Source of the DNA: JBCBJX01 sp038522735
GTDB lineage: Bacteria > Pseudomonadota > Alphaproteobacteria > Caulobacterales > Parvularculaceae
NCBI GenBank assembly: GCA_038522735.1
Contig: JBCBJX010000018.1
Coordinates: forward strand, 1 to 39,950
DNA length: 39,950 bases
Direction of reading: 5' to 3'
Positions 39,542-39,950 of this stretch are shown here, in pieces. Both the position numbers and the translations under genes were made by a program. Under the pieces are notes generated by a model. The model made no database searches. It saw only the letters and a list, made by a program, of their open reading frames with translations, and was not told where the DNA came from. The first letter of the stretch is position 1; every line of letters begins with the position of its first letter.

Positions 39542-39950
39542 GTGACCGACCGAATGCTGAAATTCACCACCCGCGACCGCGAGACGCCTGAAAAGCGCTC
39601 CGCCGGCGATCGTGCGGACGACTTTCACGAGATCTATGCGGCGTACTCGGCGGAGAAGGCGGCCGAGCAGGCGGCCCGCTGCTCCCAGTGCGGCGTGCCG
39701 TTCTGCCAGAACCATTGTCCCCTGCAGAACAATATCCCCGACTGGCTGCGCCTCGTCGCCGAGGGCGACATGCAGTCCGCTTACGCCGTCTCCTCCGCGA
39801 CCAACGCCATGCCCGAGGTGTGCGGGCGCATCTGCCCCCAGGACCGGCTCTGCGAGGGCTCGTGCGTCATTGAACAGTCCGGCCACGGCACGGTGACCAT
39901 CGGCGCGGTGGAGACCTATATCACTGAAACGGCGTGGGCGGAGGGCTGGG
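39542..39950 (+). CDS. gltD: Glutamate synthase (NADPH) small subunit, 3' end off window
   Basis: GltD passes electrons from NADPH through FAD and Fe-S clusters to the large subunit for glutamate synthesis. The visible 136 residues have the N-terminal iron-sulfur domain: RCSQCGVPFCQNHCPLQNN and CGRICPQDRLCEGSC, then SGHGTVTIGAVETYI, closely resembling Caulobacter-type GltD. The GTG at 39542 (TDRMLKF start) has GAAGGA about 9 bases upstream and matches the length of relatives; an ATG at 39554 is the alternative. The FAD/NADPH domains lie beyond the right edge. No gltB is in the window. Confidence 0.92.
   Translation, partial: MTDRMLKFTTRDRETPEKRSAGDRADDFHEIYAAYSAEKAAEQAARCSQCGVPFCQNHCPLQNNIPDWLRLVAEGDMQSAYAVSSATNAMPEVCGRICPQDRLCEGSCVIEQSGHGTVTIGAVETYITETAWAEGW

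Overview
The window is a very GC-rich chromosomal segment (GC by eye well above 60%) from a bacterium most likely in the Alphaproteobacteria. Pointers are the Caulobacter-like N-terminus of the glutamate synthase small subunit at the right edge, a NodT-type outer-membrane lipoprotein, and several families of dispersed palindromic intergenic repeats typical of that class. Taxonomy below class is not resolved here. No rRNA, tRNA, CRISPR array or insertion sequence was seen.

Layout. (1) 1-6015, minus strand: an RND efflux operon (adaptor, pump, NodT-like outer-membrane factor running off the left edge) with overlapping stop/start codons, next to an orphan NarL/FixJ-type response regulator. (2) 6242-12543: a class III CoA-transferase divergent from a TetR regulator, which leads into a second adaptor/RND pair whose proton-relay residues are unusual. 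(3) 12637-16644, plus strand: enoyl-CoA hydratase, acyl-CoA dehydrogenase, HSD10-like dehydrogenase and alpha-methylacyl-CoA racemase. (4) 16790-19043, minus strand: a PLP decarboxylase and an SDR. (5) 19123-29354: an acyclic-terpene-utilisation (Atu)-like locus. A minus-strand operon encodes, in transcription order, carboxyltransferase, acyl-CoA dehydrogenase, enoyl-CoA hydratase and biotin-carrying subunit (the Pseudomonas atuCDEF order), then a beta-keto-acid cleavage enzyme (BKACE). A divergent TetR, a PECR/AtuG-like reductase and an acyl-CoA synthetase lie on the plus strand. (6) 29528-29977: a hot-dog thioesterase. (7) About 29960-32030: an AT-rich foreign island holding one large AAA-ATPase/DUF4435-like gene broken by a single in-frame TAA. 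(8) 32144-37318, plus strand: a full beta-oxidation module of two paired acyl-CoA dehydrogenases, an (R)-specific MaoC hydratase, an MFE-2-like (R)-3-hydroxyacyl-CoA dehydrogenase and a thiolase. (9) 37497-39284: a Tat-exported PhoD-like phosphatase; then the start of gltD.

Interpretation (inference). Blocks 3, 5 and 8 fit together as an island for degrading methyl-branched, isoprenoid-like acyl-CoAs. The synthetase would activate the acid, the Atu-like carboxylase would bypass a 3-methyl block, the racemase would fix 2-methyl stereochemistry, and the (R)-specific module would complete chain shortening. The most novel points are the BKACE inside an Atu-like operon, where it could process the free beta-keto acid a lyase would release, and the interrupted defence-like ATPase. 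The two RND pumps could protect against hydrophobic substrates, but nothing in the sequence proves that link.
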